A stretch of 64,000 bases of DNA, taken from contig NC_061112.1 of NCBI RefSeq assembly GCF_002878395.1, positions 43,769,096 through 43,833,095 of the forward strand, written 5' to 3'. Shown here piece after piece: positions 22,013 through 33,439 of this stretch (positions within the stretch are counted from its first letter, which is position 1; each line of letters opens with the position of its first letter). The DNA is from Capsicum annuum. Taxonomy: Eukaryota; Streptophyta; Magnoliopsida; Solanales; Solanaceae. The position numbers were made by a program, and so were the translations under genes. The notes under the pieces were generated by a model that was not told the DNA's origin, ran no database searches, and saw nothing but the letters and a program-made list of their open reading frames with translations.

Positions 22013-24524
22013 TGTAATGCCCCAAATGTGATACCTAGAATGCTACACACTACTCATGACCCCGAAGGACCACAAGCTAAACCATGACTGATATTTGTAC
22101 CTGCATATTACATAAAATACTTTATAATATGGAAACATGAACAGCAAGGCATGAGTTTTAATACTGAACATAATCTGAATGATATAACATCTGTGTGGGG
22201 TAATAGAATACCAAAAACAAAGCCTCTAACTGACTGAACTATCTGAGTAAGGAGTTGATGGGACATGTCTCCAACTAACTCCCACTGGTAAACTAATTAA
22301 TGAGATAATAGGGAAATAATCATGTCCTTGAAAGATGAGGACTCACTTCTAACTCTATCCGCAGATATCTAGAATCTACTATTGCTCTGGAGCTCGTGTC
22401 TCTGAACCTTTGGTATAAGACACCATAGCGCAAATGCGTCAGCACTTTGAATGTACTAGTATGCTTATGAGGTATGTTGAATGCATGGGGTTCATATGTA
22501 TGAACAATACTAGTTAACTGACTATTATGAGCGTGAGAATACATGCATGCATATGTAGTAACAATATCTGAAATCATGATAACATGAGTATGCTGATGAC
22601 TAACATAACTAATAACTTAATTCTAATAATTGATAACATAAGTGACTGTATCTGACAGTCCAAATTCTGATGGAACTAGCCGAGTTTCGTACTATATCTG
22701 AGTGGACTGTATCTGACAGTCCTGAATGCTGAAGAACTATCTGAGTTCTTTTATTAAGATTGATACTAAGACTGTGGGAGGTAGTCATCTAACCGACATG
22801 CCCCAAATGATGCATTATAATTGAATTAGGGTCCAATGTATTCCCTAATTGGAAGGGTGTCAGTACCGCACCACTAGTAAGGACAATATGTGAGCGGCCC
22901 AAATATAACAGGTAACTCTAGTGAGAATGGTAGGAACCCTCATTTAGAAGGTTAATCCACCTCATCTACCCTAATATATCAGGCTATAATGTCTTAACCT
23001 ATGCTGGCTACATAGTTTTTGAATGAAATTATTGCTTCTAAGAATCACACCCTTAAATAACAGGTGAGTTCCCATCCTTGGGTTCGCTCAGTGCTAATTT
23101 CTACTCCCATCAAAATAGACACTGAACATGATTTACAAACTGAACATGGACTGAGTTACTAAATTTTGTTGACTAACGAAAAACTATTGATAGCTGACAA
23201 CTGACTGAGTTCATGATATCATGGAGATTTCCTAAGTCATAAGACTATCTGAAGTCTAAGGATCATAACTTGACTGAGAGTATCGTGAAAACATCACATG
23301 ACTCTAGGCACACAACTAATGTTTCAGGTATGAGTACCCCCAGGACTCGATGAAAGGAAACTGACCAAGCATAACTTACTTAATCATATAACTAACATCA
23401 TAATACATAATACATTTATAGAAGCATTTAATCAAAACATGTGATGGGCATAACTTGTACATACATGGGGAATTCATGGTATCATGCTAGTTAGGCACTT
23501 TTCATTCATCTAGAAATTTAATCAAACATATTGTAGGCATGGTACATGTAAACATCATTGTACAATAATTAAACATTGAGGTTGAATTCTAATTTCATCA
23601 TTCAAGGGTTTTGTCATAGGTTTGCACGAATCTATATCTATAATAATTGAATCCACATAGAATTTATCACCCAACATGGAGTAGAATTTAATTTCTCATT
23701 ATCCACATGAACAAGAGTAGCCCATACATGAAATTAATAAAAAAATCCATAAACTTGAATATAGAAAAAGGATTCTTGGGCTTCATGGATGAAAGGAGTC
23801 CATGAATGAACATTATGCAAACCTTAGTTCATGATTTCATGAAGATTAACGGTGAAACTTTCTTGAAATTGGATCTTCTAAGAAAACCCTATCTTGTTCT
23901 TGAGAGAAATTTGAGAGAAACTAGTATATTTTGGGTGAAAAGTGGCTGAATCCTGTGTTAAAGGGCTCAAATAGGGATGGAAAGTTGACCCTTCTAACCC
24001 TAGATGCATCATTTAAAATTGTAAAAATTTCTCAAACTGGACCTTTAGCACGATGCGGAGCTATCACGTCGGGTCACTAGATTTTGACAATTGAGAAATT
24101 GAGGGATGGAGGAACACGGGGCCATCGCATTGCCAATCCTTTGTAACCTAAAACTGTGGCGCGACATAGGGAAAATCGCACTGAGACACTAGAAAATGAA
24201 AAATTCTGAATTTGGTCCCTGGCGCAACGCGCCATAATCGTGGACCCCTACTGTAATTTGCCAAATGCCATTTGCTCTTGTGTCATGGCACGCCACTGAC
24301 TAATATGGCATTATTTTACGATGGGTACTTGAAATAGTTGTAACTTTTGGGCCAGTTATTGGATTTGGGAGAATCTTATATCGATGGAAAGCTTATTGAA
24401 TTTCCCATATGACAAAAATTAAAAATATTGAAAATTCATCAAGGAATAAGCATCATTCAATTTAGAAGCTAATACCAGACATTCTTGAGATGAAATTTGC
24501 TAGAAAAAAGTATGGGGTATTACA
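22013..24524 (-). repeat. G5 3' LTR
   Basis: It runs from tgtaatgccccaaatg to tggggtattaca (2,512 bp) on the plus strand, aligning with 29713-30959 at both ends (for example ctcatgacc.cgaaggaccacaagcta at 22056-22080 and 29754-29780). It contains about 1.3 kb (roughly 22730-24035) that the other LTR lacks, and a CG-bearing segment at 24040-24310. No genes are present. Confidence 0.9.
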
Positions 24525-24540
24525 ATATCTCCCCCTTGAG
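24525..24540 (-). other. G5 polypurine tract
   Basis: The minus-strand sequence ctcaagggggagatat directly precedes the LTR start tgtaatacccc. It is followed on plus by the 'ggtcctcgaatg' block that marks the end of pol-UTR in this clade. Confidence 0.75.
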
Positions 24541-24929
24541 AACATTGGTCCTCGAATGAGACTGACTAAGAGAGGAGAAAAGATAACTAATGTACAAAAG
24601 ATAACTAATGTACATGATGAACATAAATAACTAGAACATGATCTTATGACTGAAATGACTGACAAGCTGAACATATAATACTGAACAAGCATATCTGATG
24701 CATGTGTAACTGATTCATGAATGCATGACTGAGTGTTATATAGAACTAAGTTTCTTACAATGTAATGCATGTCTAATGCATAATTGCATAACTGAATTGA
24801 TACATGAGTGCATGACTTAATATGCAATGGTACTTGATACCAAGTTACTAATGGGAAATTAAGCATAAAGCTGTATAGCAAGTTTGTGATGAAAACTGAA
24901 CATGAAACTGAGTAAGCTTAAGGAGAACT
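24541..24929 (-). other. G5 3' untranslated spacer
   Basis: About 390 bases between the tail of pol and the polypurine tract. No domain is visible. The plus strand is rich in short ctga/actga words (for example around 24640-24740). An open frame on the minus strand here overlaps the LTR and matches nothing known to me. Confidence 0.5.
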
Positions 24930-25440
24930 GTTACTTTGAGCTTGATCTGAGTTGGCGAAGAAGAGGTGAGGAAACTTGGTATGCATGTCTGCCTCTTCTT
25001 CCCAAGTAGCTCCCTCGACGGACTGATTTCTCCAAATTACCTTAACTAGAGGGACTTCTTTGTTTCTTAATCTACGAGTCGATAGTCTTAGATTTTGACT
25101 AGAATCTCTTTATAAGAGAGAGTGTTTTGAACATCATTACTCTGAATATGGACTACAACTGATAGGTCACCTATGCACTTCTTGAGCAAAGATACATGAA
25201 AGACTGGATCAACTAAGGCTAGATCTAAAGGAAATTCAAGCTCATAGGCTACCTTGCAAAAACGACTGAGAATCTTGAAGGGACCAACATATCGGGGACT
25301 GAGCTTTCCCTTCTTGTCGAATCTCTTCACTCCCTTCATAGGAGAGATCTTTAGATAGACACGATCACAAATCTAAAACTTGAGATCTTTTCTACGAATA
25401 TCTGCATAAGACTTATATTGGCTTTGAGCAGCCCAAAATC
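24930..25440 (-). pseudogene. pol: G5 integrase C-terminus and chromodomain-like tail
   Basis: The open frame 25339-25088 reads [35 protein letters not shown] and [15 protein letters not shown], the integrase C-terminal barrel. After a frameshift near 25085 the tail is well kept: RRLRNKEVPLVKVIWRNQSV, then EGATWEEEADMHTKFPHLF, ending at about 24945. This is the chromodomain-like end expected of a chromovirus. Confidence 0.8.
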
Positions 25441-25499
25441 TTTCTCTAATCAACTGGACTTTTTCTAAGGCATCGAATACCAAGTCAGGCCCTATAACT

Positions 25500-26240
25500 G
25501 AGGCCTCACTAACTTTGAACCAAACAATTGGAGATCTACATTTCCTATATTAGAGATCTTTGAATGGAGCCATTTAAATACTGAAATAATAGTGGTTGTT
25601 GTATGCAAACTCAATCAAAGGTAAGTGGTCATCCCAACTTCCCTTGAAATCCATTGCACACGCCCTTAGCATATCTTCTAATGTCTTAATGGTCCTTTCT
25701 GATTGACCATCTGTCTGAGGATGAAAGCCTGTACTAAGATGAATTTGGGTACCAAGACACTTTTGTAATACTTTAAAGAAATAATAGGTAAATTGGGTAC
25801 CTCTATCCGAGATAATAGACAACAGAACAATGTGCAATCTGACCAACTCCTTAATGCAGAGTTTGGTGTAATCCTTGGCTAAATACGAGGTATGAACTCA
25901 ACAGAAATGAGATAATTTGGTCATTCTATCTTCAATAACTCAGACTGAATCATGCTGATGATGAGTTTGAGCCAAACTCTTCACAAAATCCATGTTCACA
26001 ACTTCCCACTTCCAAGTAGGAATACTGAACTCCCGTATGGACCCACTAGGCTTCTGACACTCTATCTTAACCTACTGATATGTTGAGCACTTAGCCACTA
26101 ACTCTATAATATCTCTCTTCATCCCACTCCACCAATAAACTTCCTGCAAGTTACGGTACATCTTTGTGGCCCCTAGATCAATACAGTAGCACGCACCATG
26201 GTCTTCTACAAAAATTTGCTACCTTAAATCATCTACATCT
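25500..26240 (-). pseudogene. pol: G5 integrase (zinc finger and DDE core)
   Basis: The first Asp is kept in VNMDFVKSLAQT (about 25990-26000). The open frame 25846-25574 holds LLSIISDRGTQFTYYFF with the second Asp, and FHPQTDGQSERTIKTLEDML with the catalytic Glu; all three acidic residues survive, though in different frames. The finger region at about 26070-26240 is recognisable (YRNLQEVYWWSGMKRDI-like) but has stops. The end matches the WFKVSEASVIGPDLVF-like link. Confidence 0.8.
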
Positions 26241-26379
26241 AGAACATAGAGAAGACCCTGACAATGCAAAAAACCATCTCCCCCTTGGGAGAAATCCTCT
26301 ACTTTTTAATCCTAAATTGACTCTTTCAACTTGACAAGGCTAGGATCTCTATCTTATTTTTCTTTCACCTCAGAAACTA

Positions 26380-27000
26380 GAGATAATTCTAAACTACTCT
26401 AAACCCAAATATCACCCTCATCTGTATCGACTAAGGGAACGCCTAGTCTGGTAAGATGATGGATTTCCTTTGCTAACTTCTTCTCACTGTCCTCAACATG
26501 AGAAATACTAACCATGGATAGTCTGCTGAGAGCATCGGCCACTACATTGGCCTTGCTCGAATGATAAAGGACACTTATGTCATAATCTATCAAGAGCTCT
26601 AACCACCTTCTCTGACAAATATTGAGATCTTTTTGAGAAACGACATACTGAAGACTTTTATGATCAGTGAACACATCTACACAAACACCGTATCGATAAT
26701 GCCACTAAATCTTTAAGGTTAAGACTATGGTTGCTAAATCAAGATCATGAGTAGGATAATTCTTCTCATGGGGCTTAATCTATTTGGAGGCATAGGCTAT
26801 GACCCTACCATGCTGCATGAGGACACAACCCAAACCTACTCTAGATTCATCACAATACACTATGAAACCATCTGGACCATCTAGAAGAGCTAATACTGGA
26901 GCTGAGGTAAGTCGATTCTTCAGCTCTTAAAAACTCTTCATGTAAGGATCTGATCACTGAAAATTAACTTTTTTCTGAGTCAATCTAGACATTGGAGATG
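26380..27000 (-). pseudogene. pol: G5 RNase H
   Basis: Upstream pieces at 26760-26930 include the [21 protein letters not shown] block with the first Asp. The open frame 26674-26399 reads [40 protein letters not shown] and [14 protein letters not shown], so the FTDHK and VADAL aspartates are present. A linker, [20 protein letters not shown], follows. Confidence 0.8.
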
Positions 27001-27790
27001 CAATAGAAAAAAATCCCTCAATAAACCTTTTGTAATAGCCATATATGATAGAGAGACAGGGCAAGCCAATTTCTTACTTCTTTGGTATTTTGAGGATCTA
27101 CTCTAATGCCATCTCTGTAAATGATATGACTAAGGAATACTAATGACCTTAGCCAAAACTCGCACTTATTGAATTTGGTAAATAGTTGATGATCTCTGAG
27201 AGTCTGAATTACTTTCCTGAGATGGTCTGCATGATCGTGCTCACTGCGAGAATAGACTAGAATATCATCTTTGAAGACTATGACAAACATGTCCAAGTAC
27301 TGATTGAACACACGGTTCATCAAGTCCATAAAAGCTACTAGGGCACTGGTAAGGCCAAATGACATAACTAAAAATTCAAAACGACCATACCGAGTATGGA
27401 AAGAAATATTTAGAATGTCACATTCTCTAACTCTGAGCTGATGATAGCTGGATCTAAGGTCTATCTTAGAGAAATAACTGGTACCCTAAAGTTGATAAAA
27501 TAAGTCATCGATTCTGGAAAGAGGATACTTGTTCTTGATCGCGACCTTATTGAGTTGACAGTAGTCTACACACATCCTAAGAGAACTGTCTTTCTTGTGC
27601 ATGAATAATACCGAAGCACCCCACAGGGAAACGATTGGCTTGATGAATCCCTGATCTAAGAGATCTTTCAATTTTTTTGAGTTTTGATGGTGCCATTCTA
27701 TATGGCGAAATATATATAGGCTGATTATCTGTAAGAAAATCAATGCTGAAGTCTATTTCCCTTTTGAAAGGAATTCCTGGAAGATCTTTA
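27001..27790 (-). pseudogene. pol: G5 reverse transcriptase
   Basis: Two open frames cover it. 27743-27486 carries [40 protein letters not shown] and [18 protein letters not shown]. After a stop, [19 protein letters not shown] keeps the first catalytic Asp (about 27460). 27365-27018 carries [20 protein letters not shown] and [20 protein letters not shown]; the aspartate pair is intact, although the usual FIDD is [22 protein letters not shown] follows. It is one of the better-kept RT copies here. Confidence 0.85.
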
Positions 27791-27949
27791 GGAAAGACAT
27801 CTGACTATTCACCTACAACTAGAAGTGATTCAAGACTAGAAGTTTTGAAACTAGTGTCCTTAACCCAAAAAATAGATAGATATATCCTTTAGATATCATT
27901 TTTTGTGCTCGAAGGTAAGAAACAAATTGACCTCTGAAAGCGGATACCC

Positions 27950-28300
27950 TACCCTTCCGCTCTAGGTTAGGTTCATTTGGGAACTAAAACTGGACTATTC
28001 TACTTCTACAGTCAACTGTGGCATAGCAGGAATGAAGACAATTAACGCCAAGAATGACATCAAAATTAGTCATCTCTAATTCGACTAAGTCTTCTAAAGT
28101 GACTTTCTGAAATATCATAATCAGGCAGTTCCTGTATACCCACCAGGTTATGATGGTTTTACCTACTGGGGTAAATACTAAAAAGGGCTTTACTAAAATT
28201 TCAGGACTGACTCTGAAATCGCCTACTATATAAGGAGTAACAAAAGACAAAGACGCTCCTGGATATAACAAAGTGTAAACATGAACATGAAAGATCTGTA
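27950..28300 (-). pseudogene. pol: G5 protease, catalytic Asp lost
   Basis: The open frame 28271-27984 begins MLYPGASLSFVTPYIVGDFR. The family motif is L-D-P-G-A/S; here the Asp codon is TAT (Tyr), which would abolish aspartic protease activity. The rest (VKPFLVFTPVGKTIITWWVY, LVELEMTNFDVILGVNCLH and YATVDCRSRIVQF) matches the usual retropepsin end and its link to RT. Confidence 0.8.
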
Positions 28301-28439
28301 ATGTACCAGTAACTATATTAGGAGAATTTTTCTAATCCTGTTGGGACTGAAAAGAATAGAGACAATTTTTGTGTTGCCCACTAGTAGCACTGGTTGTGGC
28401 ACCCTGCTGATTCGGGTGAACAGACTGAGCTTGAGCAAT

Positions 28440-29489
28440 TCTATTGACCTTGAGGACCTGGCTGAGGATAGTCTCTGATTCTGTGGCCTGGTTTGCCACA
28501 TTTGAAATAAATACCACTTCCAGCTCTACAAATACCCTTATGGTGCTTGCCATAATCTAGAAAAGAAGATAGGTGCGGGTACTTTTAATACTGCCCTGGG
28601 ACTTAACGCCTTGCACTGTATCTTTGTTACCCTCTTTAAACTTAGGAACTGGAACACTAGCTGAAGAAGGAGCTAGAACTGATGACTTAGGATGAAACTG
28701 AGAATGGTTTTCTTTTTTTGACTTAGGCTTAGCAAAGTTGAAACTACCGATCTTCGCTCTTTTATTCTACTTCTCCCTCATCTTAATCTTCTGGTACTCT
28801 ACCGGCTGAGCATGAGTCACGAGCCTGGCTAAAGTCATGTCACTATTCATTATGGCGGATCTACACTCATTAACTATTCTATCATTCACCCCTGAAATGA
28901 ACTTACTCATACTTTCCCAGCTATCTGCAACCACATGAGGGGCATATCTAGCTAATTGAGTAAACTTAAGAGAATACTGTTTCACTGTCATATTGCCCTG
29001 CCTGAAGTTGACGAATTCTAGTACCTTAGCTTCTCTAAGCTCTAGGGGAAAGAATCTATAAAGAAACACTGAAGCAAACTCCTCCAACTCAACTGACCGT
29101 GTATCATCTACCCTCTCTGACTTCCACTACTTGAACCAAGTGTGAGAAATATCCTACAACTAATATGTAGCTAGATCAGCACTCTCACAAGATGTAACCC
29201 CCATTATGTCGGTAACCTTTTGCACCTAATCTAGGAATTCCTAAGGGTTCTCATCTACCTTAGGCCTAAGGAAAGATGGAGGATTCATTCGAGTAAAGTC
29301 CAGAATTCTAGCAACAGCTGAATTTTCCACTGGGTTGGCTGAAATGACTATTGGCCATTCATTTTGAGCAGCAACTGACTGAGCAAGAGTAGTGAATACG
29401 ACCCTGAACTCCTCATGAGAAACATGATCGCCCAAAGGATCTTCGAGTTGAGGGGCTGACTGATTTCCGTTTCTTCTTTTAGGAGGCAT
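28440..29489 (-). pseudogene. gag: G5 gag with damaged CCHC knuckle
   Basis: The start codon at 29489 opens MPPKRRNGNQSAPQLEDPLG, a typical start for this clade about 220 bases inside the primer site. AVARILDFTRMNPPSF follows, and after two stops an open frame (29087-28767) gives MEEFASVFLYRFFPLELREA, KVLEFVNFRQGNMTVKQYSL and KFTQLARYAPHVVADSWESM, the capsid core. The zinc knuckle at about 28480-28510 reads YFKCGKPGHRIRDY: the first and last Cys are Tyr (TGT to TAT), the middle Cys and His remain. The PQPGPQGQ linker then ends in a stop. Confidence 0.85.
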
Positions 29490-29695
29490 GTTCTGTAGAA
29501 TAAAGGGAGAAATAGATTAGAATGAGAGATTGACTTAAGTTTATACTAACTATCATGATATGAAGACCGAAAGAAGGTAAATTATTCCCTAAACATCTTA
29601 TAGTGTCTTGCATATAAATGTGGCACACAACACACCTATGTACAAGACTCTACTAGATGTGTCTTTTAGACTTCCTAGGACTCTATTGAACCTAA

Positions 29696-29709
29696 GGCTC
29701 TAATACCAA
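29696..29709 (-). other. G5 primer-binding site (initiator tRNA-Met)
   Basis: Read on the minus strand, ttggtattagagcc follows the 5' LTR end ggcattaca after three bases. It differs by one base from the common plant primer site tggtatcagagc, complementary to the 3' end of initiator tRNA-Met. Confidence 0.8.
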
Positions 29710-29712
29710 GTT

Positions 29713-30959
29713 TGTAATGCCTCAAATCTGATACCCGAATTGCTACATGGTGCTCATGACCTCGAAGGACCACAAGCTAACCCATGAATAATATCTATAC
29801 CTGTATACTGCATAAAATACTTCATAATGAAGAAACATGAATTGCAAGGCCATAAGGTTCAATACTAAACATGATCTGAATGATATCACATCTATGTGGG
29901 GTAATAGAATACCCAAAATAAAACTGAGCATACTAAAGTCTGAAACATGGTAGTCTAGAAAGCCTCTAACTTACTGAACTGTCTGAGTAAGGAGTTGATG
30001 GGACATGTCCCTAATTAACTCTCACTATTAAGCTTATTAATGAGATTATAGGGAAATAATTATGTCCTCGAAAGATGAGGACTCACTTATAACTCTGTTT
30101 GTGGAGATCTGGAATCTACTATTGCTCTGGAGCTCGTGTCTCTGAACCTATGGTATAAGACACCATAGCACAAGTGCATCAGTACTTTAAATATGCTGGT
30201 ATACATATGAGGTAGGTTGAATGCATGGGGTTCATATGCATGAACAATACTGGCTAACTGACTAATATAAACGTGAGAATACATGCATGCATAAATAGTA
30301 ACTTTATCTAAAATTTTGATAACATCAGTATGCTGATTACTAACATGACTAATGACTGAGTTTAGTTAACTATAACATGAGTGACTGTATCTGACAGTCC
30401 TCAATCTGATGGAACTAGCTGAGTTCTGTAATGTATCTGAGTTGACTATATCTGAAAGTCCTGAATTCCTGCACTGGACCTTTAGCGTGACACGGTTCTA
30501 TCACGTCATGTCACTAGATTTTGACAATTGGAATTAAAGGATGGCATGACACGAAGCCATCATGTGGCCACTTTCTTTGTGACCTGGAACATTAGCATGC
30601 CACGGGGGAAATTGCGTTGAGACGCTGAAAAATGGGTAATTCTGATTTAGGGCACTGGCGCGATGTACCATAATTGTTAAACCCTACTAGAATTTTCTAA
30701 ATGCAATATCCTCTTGTGGTGCAGTGCTCTACTAACTAATATGATGTTATTTTACAACGGGAAGTTGAAATAGTCGTAACTTCTGGCCCAGTAATCAGAT
30801 TTGGGTGAATCTTATATTGATGGAAAGCTTATTGAATTTGCCACATGCATTAAGTGAATATTTTGAAAATTCCTCATCGAATAACCATCATTCAATTTAG
30901 AATCTAATACTAGACATTCTTGAGATGAAATTTGCTAGGAAAGAGAATGGGGTATTACA
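29713..30959 (-). repeat. G5 5' LTR with internal deletion
   Basis: It is 1,247 bp against 2,512 bp for the partner. Both ends align, but near 30470 sequence matching about 22725 jumps to sequence matching about 24040 (cctgaatt|cctgcactggacctttagc). Microhomology around 'cctga/cctg' is visible. It ends in ggggtattaca, then the duplication agtcc. Confidence 0.88.
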
Positions 30960-30964
30960 AGTCC
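30960..30964 (+). repeat. Right target-site duplication of G5
   Basis: The bases agtcc exactly match 22008-22012. Confidence 0.85.
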
Positions 30965-31549
30965 AAGGTGTGTCTTTTACAAATAGCATGCATTATTTGA
31001 AAGTGTACATATATATATATATATTCAATTCTTTTTTTACCTATGCATTCACCCCCACATACTCAGTACATTACTGAGGTACTAACCCACATATATGTCT
31101 ATGTGCTACATTGTCTTATAATGTAGGTTTTGGTGCTCATTTCCAGCAGCATGACAGACTATGGGCATCATCACCTACATCCCAACATTTGGTGAGTCCT
31201 CATATTATGAGGACTTAGATTATCAGATTCTTATTCATTGATGAAAGTGCTTTATTTACATTATTTTTATTTCATACTCGGGTCAGCTGGGGTCTATCCC
31301 AGTGGCTCTCTATTCATTAGTAGAGCCTTGTTAGAGTGTGTATGTTTAAGTTAAAGAGTTTGTGTAAGACTTCAAAACATAAAGATTTATATTAAGTTGT
31401 GGAATCATTTATATTCAGTCAATATTCATATATTGGTTCACCATTCACACGTGTTAGAAGCTGAACAAATATCATGGGTTAGCTTAGAGTTATTCGTGGC
31501 CTTGGTCACCATGTGACGTCCAGGGGGTAATTTTAGGGCATTACAAATT

Positions 31550-31561
31550 TGGTATCAGAGA
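31550..31561 (+). other. G4 primer-binding site (initiator tRNA-Met)
   Basis: The sequence tggtatcagag lies four bases after the LTR end (ttaca, 31541-31545). It is the standard plant retrotransposon primer site for initiator tRNA-Met. Confidence 0.85.
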
Positions 31562-31750
31562 CTACGGTTTTAAAGAATCCTAGGGAGTCATACAAGCCAC
31601 ATTACATAGAGTGTTAATCATGAATGTTAAGCACACCATATTTATTAGAAAGAGACTACAGAACAAGTTAGGAATCATTATTTCATTCATGATCTATCGC
31701 ACTAACACTTGTCTCTATCTGCCTTAACTTGTGCTTTTATGTGACAAAAT

Positions 31751-32850
31751 ATGCCTCCTCTTAGAGCCAACGCACGCAAAAACAATGATCAACCATCCTG
31801 GCACGTAGGCCCTCTAAAAAAATATATCTCATGATTAATTTAGGGTTTCATTTTAAGCATTGTCCCAAGCTATGAATGCCATTGTTCAGGGAAACCAATA
31901 GTCAGCAATCCCACTTCAGCAAAATAGTAACTTTGTTGCATCCTAAATTTAGGACTTTGTGAGGTTGAATCCACCGTAGTTCTATTGGTTGAAGATGGAT
32001 AAGGATCCTCAACTCTTTATTAATGAGGTTAGAAATATTACTTAGATCATGTATATTACTGAATAGGAGAGTATGGAGCTGTCATCCTATAGGCTAAAGG
32101 ATATTTCTTATGATTGGGTCACTATATAGAAGGATAGTAAGAGTGAGAATGTCACTTGTATGAGTTGGAAGGCATTTTAGAGTGCTTTCTTAGATAGGTT
32201 CTTTCCTCGTGAGATGAGGGAAGCTAAAGTAGTGGAGTTTATGAACCTGAGGCGGGTCTCTATGACAATGAAAGAGTACTGCCTTAAGTTTACTCTGTTA
32301 GCTAAATATGCCCCAGGGTTGTCATCTGATGTTAGATCTCGTATTAGTAGATTTGTTACTTAGGTGTTTAATTTGGTTGTCAAGAAGTGTAGGATTATCA
32401 TACTTTTGGGGGACATAGATATTGCTCAGTTGATGACTCATGCCCAGTAGATTGAGCCAAAAAAGTTGAAGGAAAGGGATAAGAGAAACAAGATATCTAG
32501 GACTAGACAATTTTAGTATAGTAAGCCAAGGTCTAAAGGAGAAAGCCATTCATTGTATCATGGTCATTCATCGATGCCTGCACCATCTTTAACTAGTGAC
32601 TCTGCATGTAAGACAATGTAGGAGCGGTGGGGAAGGACTTTGAATTTTAGGTCTTGGAATAGTGTAGTTGGGATGCCCAATTACGGACATGCACAAAGTG
32701 TGAGAGGAACAATCCTGGTGAATATTTAATGGGAGAAGGGGGTTGCTATAATTGTGGCAAGTTGGGCCACAAGATTAATGAGTATCCATATGCTAGGCAA
32801 GGAAGTAAATGTGCTCATCCTCAGACTTAGGCTACAAATCCAGTATCTTT
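31751..32850 (+). pseudogene. gag: G4 gag (decayed)
   Basis: ATG at 31751 begins MPPLRANARKNNDQPSW, the clade's usual start about 190 bases after the primer site. The capsid core follows: LKDISYDWV (about 32090), AFLDRFFPREMREAKVVEFM (about 32185-32245) and KEYCLKFTLLAKYAPG. The knuckle at 32744-32785 reads CYNCGKLGHKINEY: C, C and H are kept, the last Cys is Tyr (TAT). There are at least six in-frame stops, mostly TAG, for example at about 32040 and 32360. Confidence 0.85.
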
Positions 32851-32969
32851 GCCAGGCTTCTTAGTTCCCCCATAGGGTGCATTATCCAATACTAGTGACG
32901 GTCAGCACCAAAATTAGTTTTATGCTTTACCATCTAGTCAGGAGCATGAGATTCACCAGAAGTTATCAC

Positions 32970-33340
32970 TAGTATGCTTCATTTCTTTAACCTTGATGTA
33001 TATGTGTTGTTAAACCTGGGATTAAATTTCTCTTTTGTAACTCTATTAGTTGCTGTAAATTTTGGGATAGGTCTTGAGAATCTCCCTAAGCCCTTCTTAG
33101 TTTCTACCCCAGAGGGTGAGTAGTTTTGGCAATACAAGTCTATGAGAATTGTCCTATCATTGTCCTCCATAAGATCACACTAGAAGACCTAATAGATTTA
33201 GAGATGGTAGATTTCGATGTTATTATAGGGATGGATTGGCTTCATACATTCTATGCATCAATAGATTGTTGCACCTGCAGATTGATGTTTTAGTTTCCTA
33301 ATGAGGCTATTTTCGAATATGAGGGTAGTTCTATGTTTAC
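32970..33340 (+). pseudogene. pol: G4 protease, catalytic motif lost
   Basis: The motif region reads YVLLNLGLNFSFVTL at about 33001-33045. The family's L-D-P-G is L-N-L-G, so the catalytic Asp is Asn (aac, 33013-33015) and the Pro is Leu. GIGLENLPKPFLVSTPEGE follows before a TAG. The later part (DLEMVDFDVIIGMDWLH-like, about 33200-33245) is in a shifted frame. Confidence 0.75.
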
Positions 33341-33439
33341 CAAAGGTCATTTCATCTTTTATCTTAAGGCCAAGAAGTTAATACCAAAAGGATGTATTTA
33401 CCATCTAGTTTGATTCAAAGATACTAAGTCTAAAGTCCT

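Larger units (their letters stand above)
22013..30959 (-). mobile_element. G5: Ty3/Gypsy chromovirus, full structure, nested in G4 LTR
   Basis: This 8,947-bp minus-strand element has both LTRs, a tRNA-Met primer site, gag, protease, RT, RNase H, integrase, chromodomain-like tail and polypurine tract, flanked by a perfect 5-bp duplication (agtcc). It is the innermost of three nested insertions, so it is younger than G4, which is younger than C1. It is inactive: the protease Asp is Tyr, two zinc-knuckle Cys are Tyr, several frameshifts are present, and a 1.3-kb piece of its 5' LTR is missing. Confidence 0.92.
20604..31545 (+). repeat. G4 5' LTR, split by G5
   Basis: The left part is 20604-22012 and the right part 30965-31545, about 1,990 bp when joined. 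The left part aligns with 36575-37980 (for example ccatcatatgactcattccct, 'actagtcat.tagact' and 'agcaccgagaagg' blocks) and the right part with 38010-38445. It ends tagggcattaca and is followed by the primer site. A (TA)n tract lies at 21289-21311. Confidence 0.85.

Noticed and set aside
24462..24881. 139-codon open frame on minus
   Set aside because: It covers the G5 3' spacer, polypurine tract and LTR start; low-complexity composition explains it.
31550..31561. tRNA-like sequence tggtatcagag
   Set aside because: It is a primer-binding site next to an LTR, not a tRNA gene; no cloverleaf can be drawn around it.
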